A DNA stretch of 64,000 nt from CAYUAI01 sp964442745 (GTDB taxonomy: Bacteria; Pseudomonadota; Gammaproteobacteria; S012-40): positions 1 to 64,000 of the forward strand of contig CAYUAI010000014.1 of assembly GCA_964442745.1 (NCBI GenBank), written 5' to 3'. The notes under the pieces are model-generated. The model was not told the origin of the DNA, made no database searches, and was given only the letters and a program-made list of their open reading frames with translations. Shown here in pieces: positions 28,156 to 37,446 of the stretch. The translations under genes and the position numbers were made by a program. Each line of letters starts with the position of its first letter. Positions within the stretch are counted from its first letter, which is position 1.

Positions 28156-28809
28156 CTACCTCAACTGCAATTCCCGAGCGCTATAGTTTGCTAAATCCAT
28201 CAACACTTGACTCAATGCCGCATTGATTGCCACCACGCCTCCATAGGGGCTATTGCTTGTGGCTGGACTTTGTGCAGATACCTCATAGACACCGATAATA
28301 CGTCGTCCCACTAAATCAATGAACTGAGCACGCAATGTCACCACCCCCACGCTTTGCGCATTGATATACTGGTGCTTGATATCGATTAACTCTACATCTA
28401 AGGCAATGTCTGCTACACGGGTATTACTACCGCTGACCACTTCATCAAAAGCCTGGCTTTGCTCCAGCGCCTTGACGATAAAAGGCGCTAACATCGCCGC
28501 CGGTGGCGATGCCCATTCATTATTGATATAATAATTCAACTCATAAGCCGCTTCGCTATAGGCCATACGTGTCGCTCGATAGGGCGCAGCAGCACGTGGC
28601 TTGGTAACCGCGACCACCGCCTGACTTTTACGATCGGCGGGTTGAATCGATAGCACCGGCTCAAAATGATAAGTCTGCAGGGCCGTCTGCTGTGATTTAG
28701 TGTTCTGCTTAACAGCCTCAACAGCGGCACAACCTGAAATCAAAATCAGCCATAGCAAAAGCAGACTGATAGGCCATCCATTGTATTTTGATTTATTTCT
28801 AATCATCAT
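28156..28809 (-). CDS. ABC-transport auxiliary lipoprotein of the MCE operon
   Basis: 217 residues. A lipoprotein signal peptide ends in LISGC with lipidated C27. The mature domain fits the ABC_trans_aux family (PqiC-like), outer-membrane lipoproteins that accompany MCE transporters. The start at 28809 is chosen because GGTGA lies just upstream and the ATG follows the mlaD-like stop codon after one base; an upstream ATG at 28848 would bury the signal peptide. It is the last gene of a four-gene operon with the permease, ATPase and MCE protein. Confidence 0.82.
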   Translation of the reverse strand: MMIRNKSKYNGWPISLLLLWLILISGCAAVEAVKQNTKSQQTALQTYHFEPVLSIQPADRKSQAVVAVTKPRAAAPYRATRMAYSEAAYELNYYINNEWASPPAAMLAPFIVKALEQSQAFDEVVSGSNTRVADIALDVELIDIKHQYINAQSVGVVTLRAQFIDLVGRRIIGVYEVSAQSPATSNSPYGGVVAINAALSQVLMDLANYSARELQLR

Positions 28810-28810
28810 G

Positions 28811-29755
28811 TTATTCACCAGGACCTGCACGATTACTCCCTCGCCCAAAAATTAACATATTCGGATCACGCTCCACATCGTGAGCAACACGACTTAAGGT
28901 GGCGGTGAGTTGTCGCATTTCTTCCATCAATTGATTCAATTGCGATAAGGAGTCTGCCGTTGAATAAAGTAATTCCTTTTGCGCGGTAATAACCACTTCG
29001 TCCAAGCGCGCGGCGGTCTGATTAATCGCGGCAACCGCTTGTTGTACCCCATCCATACTACCCGCCACTCCGTGGACTAATCGAGGTAACTCTTGGCTCA
29101 TCTGTGCTGTGTTTTGTAGTATTTCTGTTAAGTTGTCAATGTTTTCCCCAAACACATCAAGCCGCTCAGACACGACCCGAGATAAATGCTCAACATTCGT
29201 TAAGGTATTGGCAATCGCCCGTTGATTATCATCATTCAACAAAACATCGACCCGATCTGCAACGCCGGCTAGATATTCTACCCCTTGCGTCAATTGCGTA
29301 AATAAATGAGTAATCATACTATCAAAACGTACCAATGCCGAGGGAGCTGTTTGAATTTCTGGAATCGCTTGCTCGTTCGTTGCCTGCAACAAGGGTGAGG
29401 CTTGGGTGCCACCGGTTAACTCAATATAAATAAGTCCGGTAATGCCTTGTAAGGATAACACCGCTACCGAATCGTGCTTGATCGGCGCCCCTTGTTTAAT
29501 GGCTAAGTCCAATTGCACACGTTCTGAGTTGTTGGGATCTAAAGCAATATGAGTCACTTTTCCTACATCGACTCCCCGATATTTAACGGCGGCGTTTTCA
29601 TTTAAGCCGGAGACAGATTCATAAACATACGCGACATAAGTGGCGTAGTCTTCTTGTTCATAATCGTAACTCAACCAAACCACCAAGGCCACCAGCAGTA
29701 CCATAAAAAATGTCACAAACAGTCCGACCAAAGTATAGTTGACTTTGATTTCCAT
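28811..29755 (-). CDS. MCE/MlaD-family substrate-binding protein
   Basis: 314 residues with one N-terminal membrane helix (about 8-30). The MCE domain (about 38-120) contains YESVSGLNENAAVKYRGVDVGKV, shown here as a pattern around GLNENAAVKYRGV. A long helical region (about 150-310) could form a tunnel or reach across the periplasm as in MlaD/PqiB relatives. It should bind phospholipid or another hydrophobic substrate between inner and outer membrane. The start overlaps the ATPase stop by one base (TAATG), indicating coupled translation. Confidence 0.9.
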   Translation of the reverse strand: MEIKVNYTLVGLFVTFFMVLLVALVVWLSYDYEQEDYATYVAYVYESVSGLNENAAVKYRGVDVGKVTHIALDPNNSERVQLDLAIKQGAPIKHDSVAVLSLQGITGLIYIELTGGTQASPLLQATNEQAIPEIQTAPSALVRFDSMITHLFTQLTQGVEYLAGVADRVDVLLNDDNQRAIANTLTNVEHLSRVVSERLDVFGENIDNLTEILQNTAQMSQELPRLVHGVAGSMDGVQQAVAAINQTAARLDEVVITAQKELLYSTADSLSQLNQLMEEMRQLTATLSRVAHDVERDPNMLIFGRGSNRAGPGE

Positions 29756-30546
29756 TATTTCACCTGTGCCGCCCGGCCTCGCGGACCTTGAAAATATTCG
29801 TGAATCAGCGGATGAGGATGTTGACTTAAGGTTTTTAAGTCAGCCACCGCCAGCAAGCGTTTTTCACCTAAAAATGCCACCCGGTCTGTCAATCGCCATA
29901 ATGAATCAATGTCATGAGTGACAATCACCACGGTTAAACCTAACGCCTTCCGTAATTGTAAAATTAACTCGTCCAAAGCGTGGGCACTAATCGGATCAAG
30001 ACCAGCACTGGGTTCATCCAAAAATAAAATATCAGGATCAAGTGCCAATGCCCGAGCCACCGCCACTCGTTTGATCATACCGCCACTGAGATGTTTAGGA
30101 TATTTATCTGCGACTTGCTCAGTTAAGCCCACCAATTTTAATTTCATTAAGCCTAATTGTTGAATCAGTTGAGCCGATAGTTGCGTCTGCTCCTTCAGTG
30201 GCACGCAAACATTCTGCAATACCGTTAAGGAACTAAACAACGCGCCTTGCTGGAACATCACGCCCATATGGCGTCGCAGCTCACTGGCTGAGGCTTCATC
30301 AATACCGATCAACTCATGCCGCCCTATTCGAATAGAACCACCACTGGGCTGCAGTAGCATGGTGAGGGCACGCAACAAGGTTGATTTCCCTGAACCACTG
30401 CCCCCCACTAAGCCAATGATCTCACCTTGACAGATATCCAAATTAATGCCATCGTGGATGGTTTCATGACCAAACCGAGTGACCAAATCTCGAACTTGGA
30501 TAATGATTCTTCTCTCCAGTAAGTCGCCTGACTGAGCTGCAATCAA
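29755..30546 (-). CDS. MlaF-like ABC transporter ATPase
   Basis: 263-residue cytoplasmic ATPase. Walker A is GGSGSGKST, the ABC signature is LSGGMIKRVAVARAL, Walker B is DILFLDEPSAGLDP and the switch histidine lies in VIVTHD. This form of signature, with GGM-KR, is typical of MlaF-type ATPases. The start overlaps the permease gene by 4 bp. With the permease and the MCE protein it makes an importer/exporter of lipids; direction is not visible from sequence. Confidence 0.93.
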   Translation of the reverse strand: MIAAQSGDLLERRIIIQVRDLVTRFGHETIHDGINLDICQGEIIGLVGGSGSGKSTLLRALTMLLQPSGGSIRIGRHELIGIDEASASELRRHMGVMFQQGALFSSLTVLQNVCVPLKEQTQLSAQLIQQLGLMKLKLVGLTEQVADKYPKHLSGGMIKRVAVARALALDPDILFLDEPSAGLDPISAHALDELILQLRKALGLTVVIVTHDIDSLWRLTDRVAFLGEKRLLAVADLKTLSQHPHPLIHEYFQGPRGRAAQVK

Positions 30547-31706
30547 ATCCCTATCCCACTAAATATAATTGAAAAAATAGCATCAGCAACAATAATCAAG
30601 AAAATCGCCTGCACCACGCTCGTGGTCGTTTGCCGGCCCACACTGTCCGCTCCCCCAGTCACACGTAAGCCTTGAAAGCAACCCACTACCGCGATAATTA
30701 ACGCAAATACCGGGGCCTTCATCATGCCCAACATAAACGAAGTCAAGGTCACTACCTCAGGAATACGAGCAACGAAATCCTTAAAATCAATACCCAACAT
30801 GGTTTTCGCGATGACCATACCACCAAACACGCCCAGCACATCGGCAAATACTGTCAATAATGGCAGAGCTATTAACATAGCCAATACCTTAGGGATGACC
30901 AACATCTCCATGGGGACGATGCCAATGGTTCGCATGGCATCAATTTCCTCGGTCACCTTCATGCTCCCCAACTGTGCCGCAAACGCCGAACCGGAACGAC
31001 CAGCCACAATCACTGCCGCCATCATCGGAGAAAGTTCGCGTAACATGGTGAGACAAACCAGTTCAACAATAAAAATATTGGCGCCATATAATTGCAGCTG
31101 AACGCCCGCTTGATAACCGATCACAATCCCAAGTAAAAAAGATAATAAACCGATAATAGGCAGCGCATTGATACCTGATTGTTCAACATTCGCAAACAAG
31201 GCATTCCAGCGTAACCGGCGTGGCTGAATAATACATCGGAATAAGATGACGAAGGTCTCACCAAGAAAGGCGAGAAGTTGCAAAGCCTGTTCAATATGTT
31301 GCCAGGTTGCCCGCCCCAAACGCGATAAGCGTGCCGCTCGGACAACAGGCACAGACACCACTTGCGGCGGCTTCACTAATGCCAGCAAACTCCGATGATT
31401 GTCACTGAGCCCGGTTAAGTGATAGGGCTGATTGCGCTGCTGCAAATGCTGACAGAGCCGATTAAGCAACCAGGCACCTGCACTATCAAGCGCTTGAATT
31501 TGCTGGCAATCAATAACAACACAAGCCACATCAAGCGACGTTGTCATACGCTGCTCAATCATGTTTTCAAGGGAGGCGGCACCATAGACTGTCCAATTTC
31601 CAGCCAACACTAACCGAGCGCCATTGGCTATCCATTGAATGTGTGATTGCTCCATATCACGGCGAACCATCAATTGTTTAATTGCGACTCCTAACGAATC
31701 CGACAT
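30543..31706 (-). CDS. MlaE-type permease with N-terminal STAS domain
   Basis: 387 residues. Residues about 20-115 form a STAS-like domain (VIDCQQIQALDSAGAWLL), and residues about 135-387 a MlaE permease with five to six hydrophobic helices and the conserved GYQAG and REL-P---A-----R-G-A motifs. In the enteric Mla system the STAS protein MlaB is separate; fusion at the N terminus is common in other proteobacterial MCE permeases. It is the first gene of the operon. The upstream region includes a single TTAGGAATGGGC copy near 31802. Confidence 0.92.
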   Translation of the reverse strand: MSDSLGVAIKQLMVRRDMEQSHIQWIANGARLVLAGNWTVYGAASLENMIEQRMTTSLDVACVVIDCQQIQALDSAGAWLLNRLCQHLQQRNQPYHLTGLSDNHRSLLALVKPPQVVSVPVVRAARLSRLGRATWQHIEQALQLLAFLGETFVILFRCIIQPRRLRWNALFANVEQSGINALPIIGLLSFLLGIVIGYQAGVQLQLYGANIFIVELVCLTMLRELSPMMAAVIVAGRSGSAFAAQLGSMKVTEEIDAMRTIGIVPMEMLVIPKVLAMLIALPLLTVFADVLGVFGGMVIAKTMLGIDFKDFVARIPEVVTLTSFMLGMMKAPVFALIIAVVGCFQGLRVTGGADSVGRQTTTSVVQAIFLIIVADAIFSIIFSGIGI

Positions 31707-31800
31707 TTTTCACGCCTTGGCGCGAAACCTAAGATGAATTGATGAGTTTTGGGAAGTGTAAGCCTCAGGGGTATCGCATGCAAGTCCCCTGGGAAGAATT

Positions 31801-31812
31801 TAGGAATGGGCA
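31801..31812. repeat. Single TAGGAATGGGC repeat arm
   Basis: TTTAGGAATGGGC-type sequence lies between the MlaE-like permease and the DUF5658 gene. It matches one arm of the palindromes around zwf but has no facing arm here. It may be a remnant of the same dispersed repeat. Confidence 0.35.
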
Positions 31813-31850
31813 ATTATCCTGTCCCCCCCATCCCTTGTCCAACGTTAGAT

Positions 31851-32378
31851 CTAATAATACACATGCAGCAGCAACATGATCTCGTAATTCACCAGCAGCA
31901 CATAAAAAATGAAAGCGCAGTACAAGATATGAGATACTTTGACCACCCCAAGCCAACGAAAGTGAAAATGCGCCACTAAGATAAATACACTCACCGCTGT
32001 CATAATAAATTTGACGAAAACAAAACTATCAATATTAATGCTTAACAGATAAGCCATCAATGGATTAAGCTCAGAGCCCCCCTTATCGATCAGCCGCAGG
32101 GTGAAAAAAGCATCAATCATAGACAGCAGCAAAATACCAATACAAATATATCGCAACACGGGCGTATAACAATCAACATAAATGTTACTGGCATCGTTTT
32201 TTCGCCTGCCATTTTGATGACGGCGGCCCGGTGAAAATAAAATGGTAAACGGATGTGTGACACACTGACGCCGATCAAAACCACTACGCCGATCCATGGA
32301 CTCTAAAGACTTGACTTGTGCGGCCCGTAAAACATTCGCACGCCCAAACAACAAATGCGTCAAAAAAGACAAATTCAT
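31851..32378 (-). CDS. DUF5658-type membrane protein
   Basis: 175 residues. The N-terminal cytoplasmic part carries two arginine-rich motifs (RRSGFDRRQ and GRRHQNGRRKND). Three to four hydrophobic helices follow (about 78-98, 113-133, 145-173) with DAFFTLRLIDKGGSELNP between the first two. This matches the DUF5658 family; function unknown. The start at 32378 is supported by GGAGG nine bases upstream; the longer frame from 32420 lacks this. It is divergent from the nap operon. Confidence 0.75.
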   Translation of the reverse strand: MNLSFLTHLLFGRANVLRAAQVKSLESMDRRSGFDRRQCVTHPFTILFSPGRRHQNGRRKNDASNIYVDCYTPVLRYICIGILLLSMIDAFFTLRLIDKGGSELNPLMAYLLSINIDSFVFVKFIMTAVSVFILVAHFHFRWLGVVKVSHILYCAFIFYVLLVNYEIMLLLHVYY

Positions 32379-32777
32379 GGTAACTATCCTCCAGCCCGAA
32401 TAATCGTTGTAAGCTATCACCCAAAAATAACAAGAAAGTCATGTCAAATCATGCGATTAAACAATAATAACCGATGGCTTTTCGATCAGGCTACAAAATA
32501 ACCTTCAGGTTACACTATACACAACTGTCCATACACACTCAAACAGCAAAGCTTTTTCAAACGCCTTCACCCACAGATAAAAATTTGACCTAGCAAATCT
32601 CTTACATCGGAATCAAAAAAAACAGATCACATAGAAATAAATACCAATTTTTCATTACTTTTCTAAAATGCTGTGGTTAATCGCTAAAGTTACCCCCTTT
32701 AACACCCGATTGTCTAAGTCTGGGGTCAGACAAAGGCTTCAGCACATAAACACCTCATCGCGATCGGTAATTATTGA
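32379..32777. other. Divergent spacer between DUF5658 gene and napF
   Basis: About 400 bp without a credible gene. It should hold the nap promoter. No good FNR box (TTGAT-N4-ATCAA) was found by eye. A small inverted repeat, TTGTCT and AGACAA, surrounds AAGTCTGGGGTC near 32711-32734 and could be a regulator site. Confidence 0.45.
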
Positions 32778-33299
32778 ATGGACACATATCAATCAAGAAG
32801 GGCTTTCCTTCGTGGAAATTGGCACAACCAAGCCCCCGCCGTTATCAGACCACCTTGGTCAACGGCTGAAAAAAAATTTACCAGCACCTGCACCCAATGC
32901 AATGCATGCATCACCGCTTGTCCGCAACAGATTATTGTCAATACCCTGGATAACTTTCCACACATTGATTTTCAAAAAGGATCCTGCACTTTTTGCGGCC
33001 AATGTGTTGAGCACTGTACTCATGATGCATTGCAGTTTGCCAATCCAGACAAACCTGCCAACGCCCCCTGGCCGATTAAAATGCAGATCGGCCCAGCGTG
33101 TTTAGCCACCCAAAATATCGATTGCCAAATCTGCAAAGAAGCCTGTGAATATGAAGCGATTTCTTTATCGTTTCATAGAAACCGAGTGGCCCAACCCTTA
33201 CTGGACAATGACACCTGCACTGGATGTGGTGCCTGTGTCAAGCGATGCCCAATCGATGTCATTAGCCTGCAACAACCGACAGCGACAACAGGTAATTAA
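32778..33299 (+). CDS. napF: Ferredoxin-type protein NapF
   Basis: 173 residues, cytoplasmic iron-sulfur protein thought to help NapA maturation before export. It has cysteine motifs CTQCNACITACP, CTFCGQCVEHC, CQICKEAC and CTGCGACVKRCP, consistent with several 4Fe-4S clusters. The N terminus (SRRAFLRGNW) matches the NapF family. There is no strong ribosome site before the ATG. It is the first gene of napFDABC. The stop codon (33297-33299) lies 11 bp before an assembly gap. Confidence 0.92.
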   Translation: MDTYQSRRAFLRGNWHNQAPAVIRPPWSTAEKKFTSTCTQCNACITACPQQIIVNTLDNFPHIDFQKGSCTFCGQCVEHCTHDALQFANPDKPANAPWPIKMQIGPACLATQNIDCQICKEACEYEAISLSFHRNRVAQPLLDNDTCTGCGACVKRCPIDVISLQQPTATTGN

Positions 33300-33310
33300 A
33301 CAGATAATTA
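33293..33310. repeat. 18-bp sequence repeated on both sides of the gap
   Basis: Positions 33293-33310 and 33411-33428 are identical (TAATTAAACAGATAATTA). They immediately flank the 100 N, as expected when two contig ends overlap by 18 bp. Confidence 0.9.
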
Positions 33311-33410
33311 NNNNNNNNNNNNNNNNNNNNNNNNNNNNNNNNNNNNNNNNNNNNNNNNNNNNNNNNNNNNNNNNNNNNNNNNNNNNNNNNNNNNNNNNNN
33401 NNNNNNNNNN
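33311..33410. other. Assembly gap of 100 N
   Basis: Exactly 100 N between napF and napD. The identical 18-bp flanks suggest that the gap length is a placeholder and that the true sequence is probably continuous, with napF and napD about 40 bp apart. Confidence 0.9.
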
Positions 33411-33451
33411 TAATTAAACAGATAATTATTTTTAATTAAAGTGATGGATAG

Positions 33452-33712
33452 ATGATGAATATTAGTAGTGCCATTGTCAAAGTAAAACCCGAAAAAATGA
33501 TATCGGTGCGCCAGGCATTAGCTAGCCAGCCTGGTGTTGAAATCCATATCGAAGACGAGCATGGAACGCTGATCGTTACCGTGGAGGATGATCAACTGGA
33601 TATCTTGGTCACTACCATTTCAAATTTTCTACACATTGACGGCCTACTCTCTGTCACCCCAAGTTATCATTATTTTGAACAAAGCGACCCACAAACAGGA
33701 AGTGCTATATGA
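33452..33712 (+). CDS. napD: NapD chaperone for NapA
   Basis: 86 residues, a small cytoplasmic chaperone that binds the twin-arginine signal of NapA and holds it back until the cofactor is loaded. It fits the NapD fold by size and pattern (SSAIVKVKPEKM, VEIHIEDEHGTLIVTVE). Two adjacent ATG codons are possible starts. Its stop overlaps the napA start by 4 bp (ATGA), so translation is coupled. Confidence 0.9.
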   Translation: MMNISSAIVKVKPEKMISVRQALASQPGVEIHIEDEHGTLIVTVEDDQLDILVTTISNFLHIDGLLSVTPSYHYFEQSDPQTGSAI

Positions 33713-36198
33713 CTTTTAGCAGACGAAATTTTATAAAAATGAATGCCGTTGCTGCCGCAGCCACCGCCGCTGGCTTAAAAGTTCCTTTGATCGACGACGC
33801 CCAAGCCAACCAAGAAACAGCCATCCGCTGGGATAAAGCACCTTGCCGATTTTGCGGTGTTGGGTGCGGGGTACTCATTGGTACCAAGGATCAGCGGATA
33901 GTCGCCACCCAAGCTGATCCCGAAGCGCCAGTCAATAAAGGTTTGCAATGCATTAAAGGTTATTTCTTATCAAAAATCATGTATGGTGCTGACCGACTCA
34001 CCACACCTTTATTACGTAAGAAAAATGGACAATATGACAAAGAAGGCGAATTTACTCCAGTTTCCTGGCAAGAAGCCTTCGATATCATGGAAAAAAAATA
34101 TAAATCCGCCTTGCAAGCGAAAGGCTCCGATTCCATCGGCATGTTTGGTTCTGGGCAATGGACAATATGGGAAGGATATGCCGCCGTTAAATTTATGAAA
34201 GCCGGCTTGCGCACCAATCATATTGATCCTAATGCACGTCATTGTATGGCATCAGCGGTAGCTGGTTTTATGCGCAGCTTTGGTATCGATGAACCCATGG
34301 GCTGTTACGATGACCTAGAACAAGCCGATGACTTTGTTTTATGGGGAGCTAATATGGCTGAAATGCACCCTATTCTTTGGTCACGAATCACTAATCGACG
34401 ATTGAGTGCTGATCATGTTCAAGTGGCAGTACTGTCTACCTTCAAAAACCGTAATTTCGATCTGGCCGATCTCGGTATCGTTTTCTCACCTCAGTCCGAT
34501 TTAGCGATACTCAATTACATCGCAAACTACATTATACAAAGTGGCAATGTCAATCAGTCGTTCATTAAAAATCATGTCAATTTCCGGCTTGGAAATGCTG
34601 ACATTGGTTATGGCCTACGCGATGATCATCCCCTACAAAAAAATGCCAGCAATGCCGCTAACGCCGGTGGCTCAAAACCCATAAATTTCAATGAATTTAA
34701 AAATTTTGTAGAAGAATATACCCTGGATAAAGCACATGAAATTTCTACTGTACCAAAAAAAGAACTGGAAGCTTTAGCGAAAATGTACGCCGACCCGAAA
34801 CGAAAAATCGTGTCATTATGGACCATGGGAGTCAATCAGCATACCCGTGGTAGCTGGGTGAACAATTTACTCTATAACATTCACCTATTGACAGGCAAAA
34901 TTTCCGAACCCGGTAATGGCCCGTTTTCGCTCACCGGCCAGCCTTCCGCCTGCGGTACCGCACGTGAAGTCGGTACATTTTCCCATCGCCTACCGGCTGA
35001 CATGGTCGTCAATAAAAAAGAACATCGTGATTTCGCTGAAGAAAAATGGAAAATTCCATCTGGTACCATTCCAGCAAAACCCGGTTATCATGCGGCGGAA
35101 CAAAATCGCATGCTAAAAGATGAAAAGCTGAATGTCTATTGGGTCATGTGCAACAACAATATGCAAGCGGCTGCCAATTTAATGGAAGAATCTTATCCAG
35201 GATACCGCAACCCAAATAACTTTATTATCGTATCTGACGCCTATCCTACCGTAACCGCCATGGCGGCAGATCTTATTTTACCCACCGCCATGTGGGTAGA
35301 AAAAGAAGGAGCTTACGGTAATGCAGAACGACGCACCCAATTTTGGCGACAACAAGTAAAAGCACCCGCTGAATCTAAATCCGACTTATGGCAAATCATT
35401 GAATTCTCCAAACGCTTCACGACCAATGAAGTTTGGTCAGCGGAAGTCCTTGAAAAAAATCCAGCCTATAAGGGAAAAACCTTGTATGAAGTACTATATA
35501 AAAATGGCCAAGTAGACAAATACCCAAACACCGAACGACAAGCCGGTTACGATAATGATGAAGCCAAGCATTTTGGCTTTTATATCCAAAAAGGTTTATT
35601 TGAAGAATATGCCAGTTTTGGCCGTGGCAAAGGGCATGACTTAGCCAGCTTTGATACCTATCATCAAGTCAGAGGATTGCGTTGGCCAGTGGTCGATGGC
35701 AAAGAAACCCAATGGCGCTTTAGAGAGGGTTATGATCCATACGTTAAAGCCGGTGAGTCGGTACGTTTTTATGGAAAATCCGATGGTAAAGCCAATATTT
35801 TCGCACTACCCTACGAGCCTCCTCCCGAAATACCCGATGATGAGTTTGATATGTGGTTAGTGACAGGTCGAGTGTTAGAACACTGGCACTCGGGATCAAT
35901 GACACGCCGCGTCCCCGAATTACATCGCGCTGTTCCCAATGCACAAATATATATGCACCCAGACGATGCTAAACGCAATGGTTTAAAACGCGGCATGGCT
36001 GCCAAGATACAATCTCGTCGCGGCGAAATCATTGCTCGCGTGGAAACCCGAGGACGCAACCGTCCACCTCAAGGTATGGTGTTTGTACCATGGTTTGATG
36101 AAAGTCGACTGATTAACAAATTGACACTCGATGCCACCTGTCCAATCTCCAAGCAAACGGATTATAAAAAATGCGCAGTCAAAGTTTCAAGAGCTTGA
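33709..36198 (+). CDS. napA: Periplasmic nitrate reductase catalytic subunit NapA
   Basis: 829 residues, normal for NapA. It begins with a twin-arginine signal (SRRNFIK) and a hydrophobic stretch ending near AQA. A 4Fe-4S site has C-R-F-C-G-V-G-C and a fourth cysteine in GLQCIKG. The molybdenum ligand is the cysteine in NARHCMASAV. The rest is the molybdopterin-guanine-dinucleotide-binding oxidoreductase fold ending with the dinucleotide-binding domain. It reduces nitrate to nitrite in the periplasm with electrons from NapB. No frameshift is seen. Confidence 0.97.
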   Translation: MTFSRRNFIKMNAVAAAATAAGLKVPLIDDAQANQETAIRWDKAPCRFCGVGCGVLIGTKDQRIVATQADPEAPVNKGLQCIKGYFLSKIMYGADRLTTPLLRKKNGQYDKEGEFTPVSWQEAFDIMEKKYKSALQAKGSDSIGMFGSGQWTIWEGYAAVKFMKAGLRTNHIDPNARHCMASAVAGFMRSFGIDEPMGCYDDLEQADDFVLWGANMAEMHPILWSRITNRRLSADHVQVAVLSTFKNRNFDLADLGIVFSPQSDLAILNYIANYIIQSGNVNQSFIKNHVNFRLGNADIGYGLRDDHPLQKNASNAANAGGSKPINFNEFKNFVEEYTLDKAHEISTVPKKELEALAKMYADPKRKIVSLWTMGVNQHTRGSWVNNLLYNIHLLTGKISEPGNGPFSLTGQPSACGTAREVGTFSHRLPADMVVNKKEHRDFAEEKWKIPSGTIPAKPGYHAAEQNRMLKDEKLNVYWVMCNNNMQAAANLMEESYPGYRNPNNFIIVSDAYPTVTAMAADLILPTAMWVEKEGAYGNAERRTQFWRQQVKAPAESKSDLWQIIEFSKRFTTNEVWSAEVLEKNPAYKGKTLYEVLYKNGQVDKYPNTERQAGYDNDEAKHFGFYIQKGLFEEYASFGRGKGHDLASFDTYHQVRGLRWPVVDGKETQWRFREGYDPYVKAGESVRFYGKSDGKANIFALPYEPPPEIPDDEFDMWLVTGRVLEHWHSGSMTRRVPELHRAVPNAQIYMHPDDAKRNGLKRGMAAKIQSRRGEIIARVETRGRNRPPQGMVFVPWFDESRLINKLTLDATCPISKQTDYKKCAVKVSRA

Positions 36199-36281
36199 TA
36201 TGAATAAACACAGAAATGAACACGTATTGTGCAGCCCATCGATTCTAAATTAATTTAAACGTTTATCATGAGTTATTTAAC

Positions 36282-36812
36282 ATGAAAAAAAAATCAATCG
36301 TCATTATTCTAAGTGTCGTGGCTTTTGTATTAGCCATCGCGATACCTGATTATTTACCGAACGATACAACATTAGCAGAAAAAAATCAGTCAATTGGCAC
36401 AGACGTTGTCATATATGAAATGAATAAAAGCGGGTTTACTTCGCTACGTGGTGATGCAAGTATTCCTGCAACAAACAAAGCGCCTGAGCTCTATAAGTGG
36501 AAACATGACGTCGGTTTAGTGGCAAGGAATTACATTACCCAACCACCGCTAATCCCTCATCCGATCAAGCGCTATAAGATCAATCAAAGACAAAATAAAT
36601 GCCTAGTATGTCATGGCTGGAAAAATTATCGAGAATGGGGAGCAACAAAAATAAGTCTAACACATTTTCAAAACCGAGCTGGCAATGAATTATCGAAAGT
36701 ATCACCGCTGCGTTATTTTTGCACACAGTGCCACGTGCCACAAAAAGATGCAAAGCCCTTGGTAAATAATATCTTTGAGCCCATTAATTTATTAAAACAA
36801 ACCAAAGGATAA
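36282..36812 (+). CDS. napB: Diheme cytochrome subunit NapB
   Basis: 176 residues. An N-terminal hydrophobic signal or anchor (about 5-24) is followed by the mature periplasmic cytochrome. Two c-type heme sites are present: CLVCH (C107, C110, H111) and CTQCH (C147, C150, H151). The distal ligand histidine lies upstream in the PHPIKRY region. It passes electrons from NapC to NapA. It is located 83 bp after napA. Confidence 0.93.
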   Translation: MKKKSIVIILSVVAFVLAIAIPDYLPNDTTLAEKNQSIGTDVVIYEMNKSGFTSLRGDASIPATNKAPELYKWKHDVGLVARNYITQPPLIPHPIKRYKINQRQNKCLVCHGWKNYREWGATKISLTHFQNRAGNELSKVSPLRYFCTQCHVPQKDAKPLVNNIFEPINLLKQTKG

Positions 36813-36846
36813 GTTATTAATTTTCACGCCTAAGTAGGATATTATC

Positions 36847-37446
36847 ATGACTGATCATGAAAATCGAAAAACAGAAGCCGAGAATGTTACAAAGCAGAGA
36901 ACAGCCAAAAAAATTTTTGGGTCATGGTTTATCTTGATGGGTTTTTTTGTCGGAGGTATTGTTTTCTGGGGCGGATTCAATACCGCCATGGAAGCCACTA
37001 ACCAAGAAGCTTTTTGTATTTCCTGCCATGAAATGAAGGACAATGTCTATCAAGAGTATAAAGACAGCATCCACTATACTAATCGAACAGGCGTTCGTGC
37101 CACCTGCCCGGACTGCCATGTCCCCAAAGAGTGGACACATAAGTTTGTTAGAAAAATACAAGCCTCTCTTGAATTATTTCACAAATTCATGGGGACCGTC
37201 GATACGCCTGAAAAATTTGAGGCGCAGCGCTTAGTGATGGCAAAGCGTGTGTGGGCAACAATGAAAAAAACTGACTCACGGGAATGCCGAAACTGCCATT
37301 CTTTTGACTATATGGATTTTACTGAACAAGGACGACGTGCCATGCATAAACATGCCGATAGTCTTGATAATAATGCAACGTGTATTGATTGTCATAAAGG
37401 CATAGCACATTCTCTACCGATGAATTCACAAAATATTGATAGTTAG
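36847..37446 (+). CDS. napC: Tetraheme quinol dehydrogenase NapC
   Basis: 199 residues, NapC/NirT family. One N-terminal membrane helix (about 23-45) anchors a periplasmic domain with four heme motifs: CISCH (C57), CPDCH (C87), CRNCH (C147) and CIDCH (C179). It oxidises quinol in the inner membrane and feeds NapB. It is the last gene of napFDABC; no napG or napH is present, so this is the quinol route in the operon. Confidence 0.94.
   Translation: MTDHENRKTEAENVTKQRTAKKIFGSWFILMGFFVGGIVFWGGFNTAMEATNQEAFCISCHEMKDNVYQEYKDSIHYTNRTGVRATCPDCHVPKEWTHKFVRKIQASLELFHKFMGTVDTPEKFEAQRLVMAKRVWATMKKTDSRECRNCHSFDYMDFTEQGRRAMHKHADSLDNNATCIDCHKGIAHSLPMNSQNIDS

Noticed and set aside
32711..32734. GGGGTCAGAC within a small inverted repeat before napF, considered as a mobile-element end
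   Set aside because: The arms are only 6 bp and no transposase or second end is present.
33145..33417. Open frame running through the N gap
   Set aside because: It exists only because N codons contain no stop; napF is the real gene there.
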